64,000 nt of DNA from AC-32 sp963715575 (GTDB taxonomy: Bacteria; Actinomycetota; Thermoleophilia; Gaiellales; Gaiellaceae): the NCBI GenBank assembly GCA_963715575.1, contig OY970250.1:558001-622000 (forward strand). The letters run 5' to 3'. This document shows, in pieces, positions 15,496 through 22,791 of the stretch. The notes beneath the pieces were generated by a model. That model was given only the letters and a program-made list of their open reading frames with translations, searched no databases and was not told the origin of the DNA. How positions within the stretch are numbered: the first letter of the stretch is position 1; the number at the start of each line of letters is the position of its first letter. A program made the position numbers and the translations under genes.

Positions 15496-16356
15496 CTACT
15501 TCGCCGCCGCCCGCTTTCGCGTCTTCCCGCGCGCAGCCGGCTTCGCACCGTCGCCCGAGGACGGTCGGCTCCTGGAGGCAGCAACGCTCTTCTTGAGCGC
15601 CTCCATCAGGTCGACCACGGGCGCGTCGGCGACCGGCTCCGGCTTGGCGATCTCCTCACCGGCGAGCTTCGCCTCCAGCAGCTTGCGCAGGTCCTGCCGG
15701 TACTCGCTCTGCAGCTCCTCGGGCTGCCACTCGCCGACGAGGCTGTCGATCAGCTGGCGTGCGAGCTCGAGCTCCGGATCCTTGACGTCGACGGCCTCGA
15801 CCGCCTCGTCGATCTCGGCCTGCGAGCGCACGTCCTCGGCGAGAAAGAGCGTCTCGAGCACCAGGGCCTCGCCCTTGGGGCGGATCAGGACGAAGTTCTC
15901 GTTGCCCCGGATCACCATGCGGCCGATCGCGGCCATGCCGGTCTCCTTCATCGCGTTCAGCAGCAGCACGTAGGGCCGGCGCTGCGCCTCCGCGCTCGAG
16001 GGCGCGAGGAAATAGGTGCGGTCGAAGAACAGCGGGTCGACCTCGGCGAGCGGGACGAAGCGCGAGATCTCGATCGCGCGCGAGGTGTCGCGCTGCTCGA
16101 TCGCCTCGAGGTCGGAGTCCTCGACGATCACGAACTGGCCCTTCGAGACCTCCCAGCCCTTGACGAGCTCGTCGTTGGAGACCTCGCGCTCGTGCACCGG
16201 GCACCAGCGCTTCTGCTTGATCGGCGTCTTGCACTCGCGGTGCAGCGTCCGGAAGGTGACGTCGGAGGCACGGGCCTTCGGCGCCGTCGCGGGCGCAAGG
16301 CCGACCGGGATGGTGACCAGGCCGAAGCTGAGTGATCCGTTCCAGGTAGTTCGCAT
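15496..16356 (-). CDS. ku: Ku protein for non-homologous end joining
   Basis: The 286-residue protein begins MRTTWNGSLSFGLVTIPVGL, the invariant bacterial Ku start, and keeps the core RTLHRECKTPIKQKRWCP and DRTYFLAP. It has a central dimerisation/DNA-threading region and a Lys/Arg-rich tail (KPAARGKTRKRAAAK). Bacterial Ku is a homodimer that binds double-strand break ends and recruits LigD. No ligD is in the window; the nearby ligA is the replicative NAD ligase and unrelated to this pathway. Confidence 0.95.
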   Translation of the reverse strand: MRTTWNGSLSFGLVTIPVGLAPATAPKARASDVTFRTLHRECKTPIKQKRWCPVHEREVSNDELVKGWEVSKGQFVIVEDSDLEAIEQRDTSRAIEISRFVPLAEVDPLFFDRTYFLAPSSAEAQRRPYVLLLNAMKETGMAAIGRMVIRGNENFVLIRPKGEALVLETLFLAEDVRSQAEIDEAVEAVDVKDPELELARQLIDSLVGEWQPEELQSEYRQDLRKLLEAKLAGEEIAKPEPVADAPVVDLMEALKKSVAASRSRPSSGDGAKPAARGKTRKRAAAK

Positions 16357-16445
16357 CTGAGGCCGCTTTCGCTGTGGATAAGTGTAGTGGGACCGCGCAA
16401 ATTCGCCGCTGCGCTGCGCTTCCCTTCCGGCGTAAGCTGAGCGAC

Positions 16446-18146
16446 ATGCGCACGATCGGAGAGCTCTGGCGCGGGGCGACCAGCGCAGGCCGCACCCGGC
16501 CCGCCTATCTCGTCGAGCGCGAGGACGGCTGGCAGGAGGTCTCGTGGGAGGAGGCGGGCAGCGCCGTGGAAGAGCTCGCCAACGGCCTGCTCGCGCTGGG
16601 CGTGCGCAAGGGCGACGCCTTTGGAATCCTGGGCCCGACGAGCCTCGAGTGGGCGTTGTTCGACTACGCCCTCGCGCGGGTCGGCGCCGTCGGGGCGGCG
16701 ATCTACGCGAACAGCTCGCCGAAGGACTGCCGCTACGTGCTCGAGCATTCGGACGCGGTGGGCGTGCTGGCCGAGGACGAGGCGCAGCGCGCGAAGGTCG
16801 CCGACGTCGGCCTCGCCCACGTGCTCACCTTCGCCGACTTGGACGAGCTGCGGGCGCGCGGCCGCGAGTTCGTGGCGGCCAACCCGGATGCGCTCGCGCA
16901 AGCGGAGGCGCAGGTCGGCGAGGAGGACCTCTTCACCTTCATCTACACGTCCGGCACGACCGGGCCGCCGAAGGCCTGCATGATCCGCCACCGCAACTAC
17001 TACGAGATGGCCTCGTACGTCGACCGCGTGCCGGAGTTCGCGTTCGCGGAGGACGTGATGCTGCTCTACCTGCCGCTGGCGCACAACTTCGGGCGGCTGA
17101 TGCACCTGCTCGGCGCGCGCAAGGGCTTCACGACCGCCTTCTGCCCGGATCCGCTGCGCGTCGCCGAGGCGATGCCGGCCGTGCGCCCGACGCTGCTGCC
17201 GAGCGTGCCGCGGGTCTACGAGAAGGTGCACACGGCCGTGCTGGCGCAGTTCGAGCAGGTGCACGGGCCGCGGCGGCGGCTGCTCGGCTGGGCGCTCGGG
17301 GTCGGGCGTCGCGTGAGCGAGCTGCGCCAGCATTGCGAGCCCGTCCCCCGCGGGCTGGCGCTCCAGCACCGCCTGGCCGACCGGCTCGTCTACTCGAAGG
17401 TCAAGAAGCGCCTCGGCGGCCGGCTGCGGCTGGGAATCTCCGGCGGCGCGCCGCTCGCCAAGGAGATCGCGGAGTTCTTCCACTCGATCGACATCCTGAT
17501 CGTCGAGGGCTGGGGCCTGACCGAGTGCACGACCGCCGCCTCGGTCAACCGGCCGGGGCGCTTTCGCTTCGGCACCGTCGGGCCCGCGCTGCCGAACTTC
17601 GAGGTGCGCGTGGACGAGGACGGCGAGCTCCTGATCCGCAGCCAGACGGTCTTCGCCGGCTACTACAAGGACGAGCAGGCGACGCGTGAGGTGCTGGGAG
17701 AGGACGGCTGGCTGCGCTCGGGCGACGTGGGCTCGATCGACGAGGACGGCTTCATCACGATCACCGACCGCAAGAAGGACATCCTGATCACCGCCGGCGG
17801 CAAGAACGTGGCGCCCGCGAACCTGGAGAACGCGCTCAAGACCGCGCCGCTCGTCTCACAGGCGCTCGTGCTCGGCGACCGGCGGCCCTACGTGGCGGCG
17901 CTGATCACCGTCGACCCCGCGGTCGCGGATGGTCTCCCGCCGGAGGAGGTCGAGCGCCGCGTGCAGGCGGTCGTCGACGAGGTCAACGGCGAGCTCTCGC
18001 GGTTTGAGCAGATCAAGCGCTTCCGGGTACTCCCGCGCGACTTCACCGCCGACGAGGACGAGGTGACGCCGACGCTGAAGCTGAAGCGCCGCGTGGTCGC
18101 CGACCACTTCGCCCGCGAGATCCAGGAGCTCTACTCGGCGAGCTAG
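16446..18146 (+). CDS. Long-chain acyl-CoA synthetase (AMP-forming)
   Basis: The 566-residue protein carries the AMP-binding motif YTSGTTGPPKACMIRHRN near residues 166-183, GWGLTECTTA near 354, and the hinge/C-terminal motif ITDRKKDILITAGGKNVAP near 440-458. This is the FadD/long-chain group that activates fatty acids to acyl-CoA via acyl-adenylate. ATG at 16446 was chosen over upstream codons because the family normally starts close to this point. TAAGCT lies 7 nt before the ATG and could be a -10 of a leaderless mRNA. Its stop TAG shares CTAG with the convergent NlpC gene. Confidence 0.9.
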   Translation: MRTIGELWRGATSAGRTRPAYLVEREDGWQEVSWEEAGSAVEELANGLLALGVRKGDAFGILGPTSLEWALFDYALARVGAVGAAIYANSSPKDCRYVLEHSDAVGVLAEDEAQRAKVADVGLAHVLTFADLDELRARGREFVAANPDALAQAEAQVGEEDLFTFIYTSGTTGPPKACMIRHRNYYEMASYVDRVPEFAFAEDVMLLYLPLAHNFGRLMHLLGARKGFTTAFCPDPLRVAEAMPAVRPTLLPSVPRVYEKVHTAVLAQFEQVHGPRRRLLGWALGVGRRVSELRQHCEPVPRGLALQHRLADRLVYSKVKKRLGGRLRLGISGGAPLAKEIAEFFHSIDILIVEGWGLTECTTAASVNRPGRFRFGTVGPALPNFEVRVDEDGELLIRSQTVFAGYYKDEQATREVLGEDGWLRSGDVGSIDEDGFITITDRKKDILITAGGKNVAPANLENALKTAPLVSQALVLGDRRPYVAALITVDPAVADGLPPEEVERRVQAVVDEVNGELSRFEQIKRFRVLPRDFTADEDEVTPTLKLKRRVVADHFAREIQELYSAS

Positions 18147-19300
18147 AGCCTGCGGCCGCCGACGAAGGTCGACGCGTACCAGCCGCTGATCGAGGAGATC
18201 TTGACCACGTCGCCGGTGTGCGGCGCGTGGATGAAGGTGCCCCCGCCGACGTAGATGCCGACGTGGCCCAATCCGTCGAAGAAGACGAGGTCGCCGGCCT
18301 GGAGCTGGCTCAGCGAGACCGGGCTGCCGTAGCCGTACTGCGCGTAGGAGCTGTGCGGGAGCGAGATGCCGACCTGTGAATAGACGTACATCACGAAGCC
18401 GGAGCAGTCGAAGCCCCCAGGTGAGGCACCGCCCCAGACGTACGGCGTGCCGAGATAGCCCATCGCGATCCCGACAACACCGCCGTGTGTGGCGGGGGGC
18501 GCGACCGGCGGCTCGACCGAGCTGCCGGAGCCGATGGAAACCGTCGGCGCCAGCGCGACCTGCCGCTGCGACTCCTGCTGCGCCGCGAGCTGCGCCTGGC
18601 GCTGGAGCTCCGCCTGCCTGGCGGCCTCGACGGCCTTCAGGTGCACGATCTCACCCTGGATCGACCCGAGCAGCTGCTTGCGCTCGCCGAGCTGCTGCTG
18701 GACCGAGGCGCGCGCGGCATCGCGCTCCGCCACCACCTGCACCTGCTCGGCGTGGGCGTGCTGCAGGAACCGCTGCCGGTGCTGCACCTCCCGGCGGAAG
18801 CGCGCCACCTGCTTGACCACGAGCGCGTCCTGCTCGGAGACGCGGTCGCTCGCGTCCATCCGGCCGAGCATGTCGTCGAGGCTCGATGCCCCGAGCAGCA
18901 CCGCCAGCCCGGCGTTCTGGTCGCCGGAGGTGTAGATCTCCACCAGGCGGGCCGAGAGCTGGGTCTGCGCGTGCGCGAGGCTCTTCTTCGCCACGGTGAG
19001 CGCATGGGTGTTGTCGCTGAGGTCGTGCCTGATCCGGGCGAGCTTGACGTTGGCGAGGTTGTAGGCCTCGATCGCGCGCTCCAGGCTCGAGTCGAGCTGC
19101 TGGATCTGCGCCATCACGCTCTGCGCTTCGGCCTGCTTGGAGGCGACGCTCGGATCGGCGGTCGCTGACGCAGCAGTCAGTGCAGAGGCCGCAGCCAATG
19201 CGATGACCAGTGCCGGCGCCTTTCGTCTGGTCGAGCGGAGGGGGGGCTGGAATCGGCTCGACAGGCGCCCTCGAACGAGGGGCCGGTACGTCACAAGCAC
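18143..19300 (-). CDS. Secreted coiled-coil NlpC/P60 peptidoglycan endopeptidase
   Basis: The 385-residue protein has a signal-like hydrophobic stretch near residues 28-48 (APALVIALAAASALTAASATA). A long coiled coil follows (about 50-245), then a linker rich in S, P and G. The C-terminal NlpC/P60 domain begins at VGIAMGYLGTPYVWGGASPGGFDCSGF; the catalytic cysteine is in FDCSG (~300) and the histidines are in GHVGIYV and HAPHTG. This is the RipA/PcsB-like layout of wall hydrolases that cleave peptide crosslinks at division. The coiled coil resembles that of the divergent gene at 19424. GTG start at 19300. Confidence 0.9.
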   Translation of the reverse strand: MLVTYRPLVRGRLSSRFQPPLRSTRRKAPALVIALAAASALTAASATADPSVASKQAEAQSVMAQIQQLDSSLERAIEAYNLANVKLARIRHDLSDNTHALTVAKKSLAHAQTQLSARLVEIYTSGDQNAGLAVLLGASSLDDMLGRMDASDRVSEQDALVVKQVARFRREVQHRQRFLQHAHAEQVQVVAERDAARASVQQQLGERKQLLGSIQGEIVHLKAVEAARQAELQRQAQLAAQQESQRQVALAPTVSIGSGSSVEPPVAPPATHGGVVGIAMGYLGTPYVWGGASPGGFDCSGFVMYVYSQVGISLPHSSYAQYGYGSPVSLSQLQAGDLVFFDGLGHVGIYVGGGTFIHAPHTGDVVKISSISGWYASTFVGGRRL

Positions 19301-19423
19301 GGCACCCTAACAACCTTGTCGGACGACCGCAAACGGCTTCCTTGACACAAAAGGGCCAAATGCCGCAGCCTGCGCGGATCCGCACAAACCGGTGTGCTAC
19401 GGTGCCGCGTCGTGCCGGGGGAG

Positions 19424-20434
19424 ATGCGCACGCTCCGCTATTGGCCGCTCGTCCTCGGAGCCCTGCTCGCTCTCGGACTGGTTCCCGCGGCGACCGTCGC
19501 CGCGGACTCGAGCACCAGTCTGCGCGACCATGCCTCGCGGCTCTCCCAGCAGAACGCCGACCTTGTCGCCCGCTCGCGCGGTGTGGTGCTGGAGCTCTAC
19601 TCGCTCGACGCACGGCTCGCGCGCGAGCGCGCGCGCCTCGTGACGCTGCGGATCCGGACAGCCGAGGTGAAGGGCGAGCTCGCCGCCGCGCGCCAGCGGC
19701 TCAGCGTCGCACACCGCACGCTGAAGGTCTCGGAGCGGTCGCTTGCCAGCAGGCTGGCGCTGCTCTACGAGCAGGGTGACACCGACCCGCTGGCGGTCGT
19801 GTTCGGCGCCTCCTCGGTCGCGGACGCACTCGGGAACCTCGACTCGCTCGACCGGATCGCCGACCAGGACCGCGTCGTGATCGAGCAGACGCGGCAGGCG
19901 AAGCACAAGGCCGCCGCCCTCTCGCACGACCTCGCGGCGAAGGAGCGCAACCTGCTCGGCCTCGCGCAGGAGGCCTCGCAGTCGACGCTGGTGCTCGAGC
20001 AGGCGCGCTCCCAGCGAGCCTCGTACCTGTCGACGCTGGCGAGCAGGCAGCAGCTGAACGCGGCCGCGATCGCGGCGTACCAGCAGCAGGCGCTCGCGGT
20101 CGAGGCGAAGGCGCGCGAGGTCGCGGCCGTCTCCCCCTCGCAGCCCGCCACGCCGGTCCCGATCGCCCCCGGCGGCCGCTCGCTGACGGTCGTCGCCACC
20201 GGCTACTCGATCCAAGGCCACACCGCCACCGGCGCACCGACCGGCTGGGGCGTCGTCGCCGTCGACCCGAGCGTGATCCCGCTCGGCACGCGCCTGACGA
20301 TCCCGGGCTACGGCTCGGGCGTGGCCGCCGACACGGGCTCGGCGATCCGAGGCGCGACGATCGACCTCTGGTTCCCGACGGTCGCGCAGGCGCGCGCCTG
20401 GGGCCGGCGCACCGTCACGATCTCGCTGCGCTGA
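19424..20434 (+). CDS. Secreted coiled-coil 3D-domain wall protein
   Basis: From ATG 19424 the protein has 336 residues; GTG codons at 19394 and 19412 are also in frame. The signal peptide is WPLVLGALLALGLVPAATVAAD. A coiled coil follows to about residue 240, with LLYEQGDTDPLAVVFGASSVADALGNLD closely resembling the partner gene. The C-terminal 3D domain (about 252-336) has VVATGYS, VVAVDPSVIPLGTRL, AADTGSAIRGATIDLWF and three conserved aspartates. 3D domains have a double-psi barrel fold related to MltA lytic transglycosylases and are found in Rpf/YabE-type proteins. A glycan-strand-cleaving role is likely. It is divergent from the NlpC/P60 gene. Confidence 0.85.
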   Translation: MRTLRYWPLVLGALLALGLVPAATVAADSSTSLRDHASRLSQQNADLVARSRGVVLELYSLDARLARERARLVTLRIRTAEVKGELAAARQRLSVAHRTLKVSERSLASRLALLYEQGDTDPLAVVFGASSVADALGNLDSLDRIADQDRVVIEQTRQAKHKAAALSHDLAAKERNLLGLAQEASQSTLVLEQARSQRASYLSTLASRQQLNAAAIAAYQQQALAVEAKAREVAAVSPSQPATPVPIAPGGRSLTVVATGYSIQGHTATGAPTGWGVVAVDPSVIPLGTRLTIPGYGSGVAADTGSAIRGATIDLWFPTVAQARAWGRRTVTISLR

Positions 20435-20465
20435 CTAGACTTCTCCTCGCTCTAAGGGGGTGGTG

Positions 20466-21149
20466 GTGAGCGAAACCGTGCAACTCGAGGACGAGCGCAC
20501 AGCGAGCAACGTTCGCGTGCTGCTCGTCGACGACCACGACCTCTTCCGGACCGGCCTCCGCAACCTGCTCGAGGAGCGCGGCGTGCAGATCGCCGGCGAG
20601 GCGGGCCAGGGCGCCGACGCCATCCGCCTGGTGCGCGAGCTCGCCCCGGACGTGGTCGTGATGGACCTGCACATGCCGGGAATGACCGGCATCGAGGCGA
20701 TCCGGCAGATCCACAGCTTCGCGCCGCTCACGCGCGTGCTCGTGTTGACGATCTCCGACCAGGACGACGACGTGCTCCACGCGATCCTGGCCGGGGCCTG
20801 CGGCTACCTGCTCAAGGACGCGTCCGTGGAGGAGCTGATCCGCGGGATCGTCGCGGCGGCGGTCGGCGAGTCGCTCGTCTCGCCCGCGATCGCCGGCAAG
20901 GTGCTGCAGCAGGTGCGGGCGACCGCGATCTCGCCCGAGGCCGCGGACACGATCCGCGCCGAGCTCTCGGACCGCGAGCTGGACGTGCTCAAGCTGATCG
21001 CGGCCGGCAACGACAACGCGATGATCGCGGCGCAGCTGCACATCAGCCCGAAGACGGTGAAGAACCACATCTCGAACATCCTGATGAAGCTGCAGATCGA
21101 GAACCGCATCCAGGCAGCGGTCTACGCGGTCCGCAGCGGCTTGGTCTAG
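20466..21149 (+). CDS. NarL/FixJ-type response regulator
   Basis: Three GTG codons in a row occur at 20460, 20463 and 20466; the last is best placed behind AAGGGGG, giving 227 residues. The receiver domain has LLVDDHD, acceptor aspartate in VVVMDLHMPGMTG, switch threonine in VLTISD and lysine in LLKDAS. The LuxR HTH is LSDRELDVLKLIAAGNDNAMIAAQL followed by SPKTVKNHISNILMKL. It belongs to a different subgroup from the two regulators at 2.5-4 kb. No kinase is adjacent. The stop shares CTAG with the convergent gene. Confidence 0.9.
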   Translation: MSETVQLEDERTASNVRVLLVDDHDLFRTGLRNLLEERGVQIAGEAGQGADAIRLVRELAPDVVVMDLHMPGMTGIEAIRQIHSFAPLTRVLVLTISDQDDDVLHAILAGACGYLLKDASVEELIRGIVAAAVGESLVSPAIAGKVLQQVRATAISPEAADTIRAELSDRELDVLKLIAAGNDNAMIAAQLHISPKTVKNHISNILMKLQIENRIQAAVYAVRSGLV

Positions 21150-21475
21150 ATCCCGCTGCGAGTAGCGCTGGTGCGGGCGCGCAGGCGCGTGAGCGTGCCG
21201 CGCAGGCCCGAGAGGGTGCTGGCGTTCGTCACCAGCCGGCCGGAGAGCAGCGCCAGCTCCTTGGCCTTCAGCTCCTGGTTGCCTTCGTCCAGCTCGCCTG
21301 CGAGCTCGGACATGCGTTGCTCGAGCCGCCAGCGCTCCGACTCGAGCTCCAGCGCGTAGGCGTAGCCGTCGGTCAGCGTCCGCTCGAGGCGCGCCAGGCT
21401 GGCCGGCTCTTCGGCCGGCTCTGCCAGCAGCTCGTCGATCTGCTCGAGCAGCGCGGGAATCGCCTCTGGCGACAT
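21146..21475 (-). CDS. Small coiled-coil protein, unknown
   Basis: The 109-residue protein (from ATG 21475) is predicted helical throughout, with heptad-rich stretches (ALELESERWRLEQRMSELAGELDEGNQELKAKELALLSGRL). No domain is recognised. The start is supported by GATAAT placed 6 nt upstream on the - strand, which would make a leaderless mRNA; an ATG at 21511 is less likely. The stop overlaps that of the response regulator at CTAG. Confidence 0.55.
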   Translation of the reverse strand: MSPEAIPALLEQIDELLAEPAEEPASLARLERTLTDGYAYALELESERWRLEQRMSELAGELDEGNQELKAKELALLSGRLVTNASTLSGLRGTLTRLRARTSATRSGI

Positions 21476-21481
21476 TTGCCG

Positions 21482-21511
21482 ATTATCCGGGGGCCGCAGC
21501 TTCCCGAACAA
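21482..21511 (-). promoter_or_regulatory. Candidate leaderless promoter for the coiled-coil gene
   Basis: On the - strand TTGTTC, an 18-nt spacer and GATAAT are followed after 6 nt by the ATG at 21475. The -10 match is 5 of 6, the -35 match only 3 of 6. Confidence 0.4.
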
Positions 21512-21551
21512 GGGCCGCGCGACCTATCTCCGTGACCGCCGAGGCCCAGAC

Positions 21552-21580
21552 TTGACGGCGGTAACGGCACTCCGAACAAT
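21552..21580 (+). promoter_or_regulatory. Candidate leaderless promoter for the PBP4-type gene
   Basis: TTGACG (21552-21557), a 17-nt spacer and AACAAT (21575-21580) are followed after 7 nt by ATG at 21588. The predicted transcript would begin at or near the A of the start codon. Confidence 0.5.
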
Positions 21581-21587
21581 GCCTCGG

Positions 21588-22791
21588 ATGACCCGCCGCC
21601 GTCTGCCGGTCGTCGCCATCGTGCTGGCGCTCGTCCTCGCCGCTCCCGCCGGCGCGGGCGACTCGCCCCTGGCCAAACGCCTGGCGCGCGCGCTCGCCGT
21701 GCCCCACGTCTCGCAGGCTCGCACCGGGGCGGTCGCGATCGACCTCCAGACCGGCGAGACGGTCTTCTCCGAGCACGACGCGCTCCCGCTCGCTCCCGCC
21801 TCCAACGAGAAGCTCGCGATCGCGTACGGCGCGCTGGTCGCGCTCGGGCCGGAGTTCCGGATCTCGACGGACGTCCTTGGCCGCGGCGAGCAGGACGGCA
21901 CCACCTGGAGCGGGAGCCTGCTGCTCGTCGGGCACGGCGACCCGACGCTTTCGGTCGCGAGCCTCACCGCCCTGGCCCGGCAAGTGCGTGCGGCCGGGAT
22001 TCGGAAGGTGACGCGTGGCGTCTTCGCCGACGAGTCGTTCTTCGACACGCGCCGCACCGGGGCCGGCTGGAAGTCCTGGTTCTACGTCAACGAGTGCCCG
22101 CCGCTCTCGGCGCTGACCGTCGACCGGGGCCGCTACCTCGGCCGCACCTCGCGCGACCCGGCGCTGGCGGCCGCGCTGCTCTTCGGAGACGCGCTGCGCC
22201 GGGCCGGAGTGGCGGTGACAGGCGCGGGCCACGGCTCGCAGCGGGACGACGACGTGCCGCTCGCGTCGGTCGATTCGCCTCCACTCTCGCAGATCGTCGG
22301 CTGGATGGGCCGCGTCAGCGACAACTTCACCGCGGAGCTGCTGCTCAAGCAGCTCGGCGCCGCCGGCGGCGAGGCCGGCACGAGCGCCGGCGGCGCCGAG
22401 ATCGTCCGCGGGGCGCTCGCCGACGCGGGCGTGCCGCTCGGCGGCGTGCGGCTGGTGGACGGCTCCGGGCTCTCCTCGCTCGACCGGCTGACGGCACGGG
22501 CGCTGTCAGGCCTGCTGCGCGCCGCCTGGGCCGATCCCGACGTCCGCCCGTACCTGCTCGCCGCGCTGCCGGTCGCCGGCAGGAGTGGCACGCTCTCCGA
22601 CCGCATGCGCCGGCCCCCGGCGCGCGGCAACGTGCACGCGAAGACCGGCACGACAAGCCTCGCCTCCGCGCTCTCGGGCTACGTCAAGCGCCGGTACGTC
22701 TTCTCGGTGCTGCAGAACGGCAGCCCGGTCTCGTCCTACCTGGGCGCGCAGGGCCCAGGACCGCTTCGCGACCGCGTTAGCTTCCCAGTAG
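21588..22791 (+). CDS. dacB: D-alanyl-D-alanine carboxypeptidase/endopeptidase (PBP4, peptidase S13), apparent frameshift near the 3' end
   Basis: The protein has a signal peptide (RRRLPVVAIVLALVLAAPAGAG) and all three penicillin-binding motifs: SxxK in APASNEKLA, SxN in RVSDNFTAELLLKQLG, and KTG in HAKTGTT. It trims or cleaves peptidoglycan stem peptides outside the membrane. In the main frame translation runs on to 22958, 182 bp into ligA on the other strand, as a Pro/Ser/Arg-rich tail. Skipping one base at about 22740 instead gives WARRAQDRFATALASQ and a TAG at 22789-22791, a normal-looking family end. I therefore annotate that end and suspect a single-base insertion. The start at 21588 fits the leaderless promoter. 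Confidence 0.8.

Noticed and set aside
19342..19370. TTGACA at 19342 as promoter of the 3D-domain gene
   Set aside because: No -10-like hexamer lies at 16-19 nt spacing, so the match is probably chance.
19301..19423. Possible ydaO (c-di-AMP) riboswitch before the wall-hydrolase genes
   Set aside because: Such riboswitches are common before these gene types, but the shared gap of about 120 bp lacks room and recognisable core motifs.
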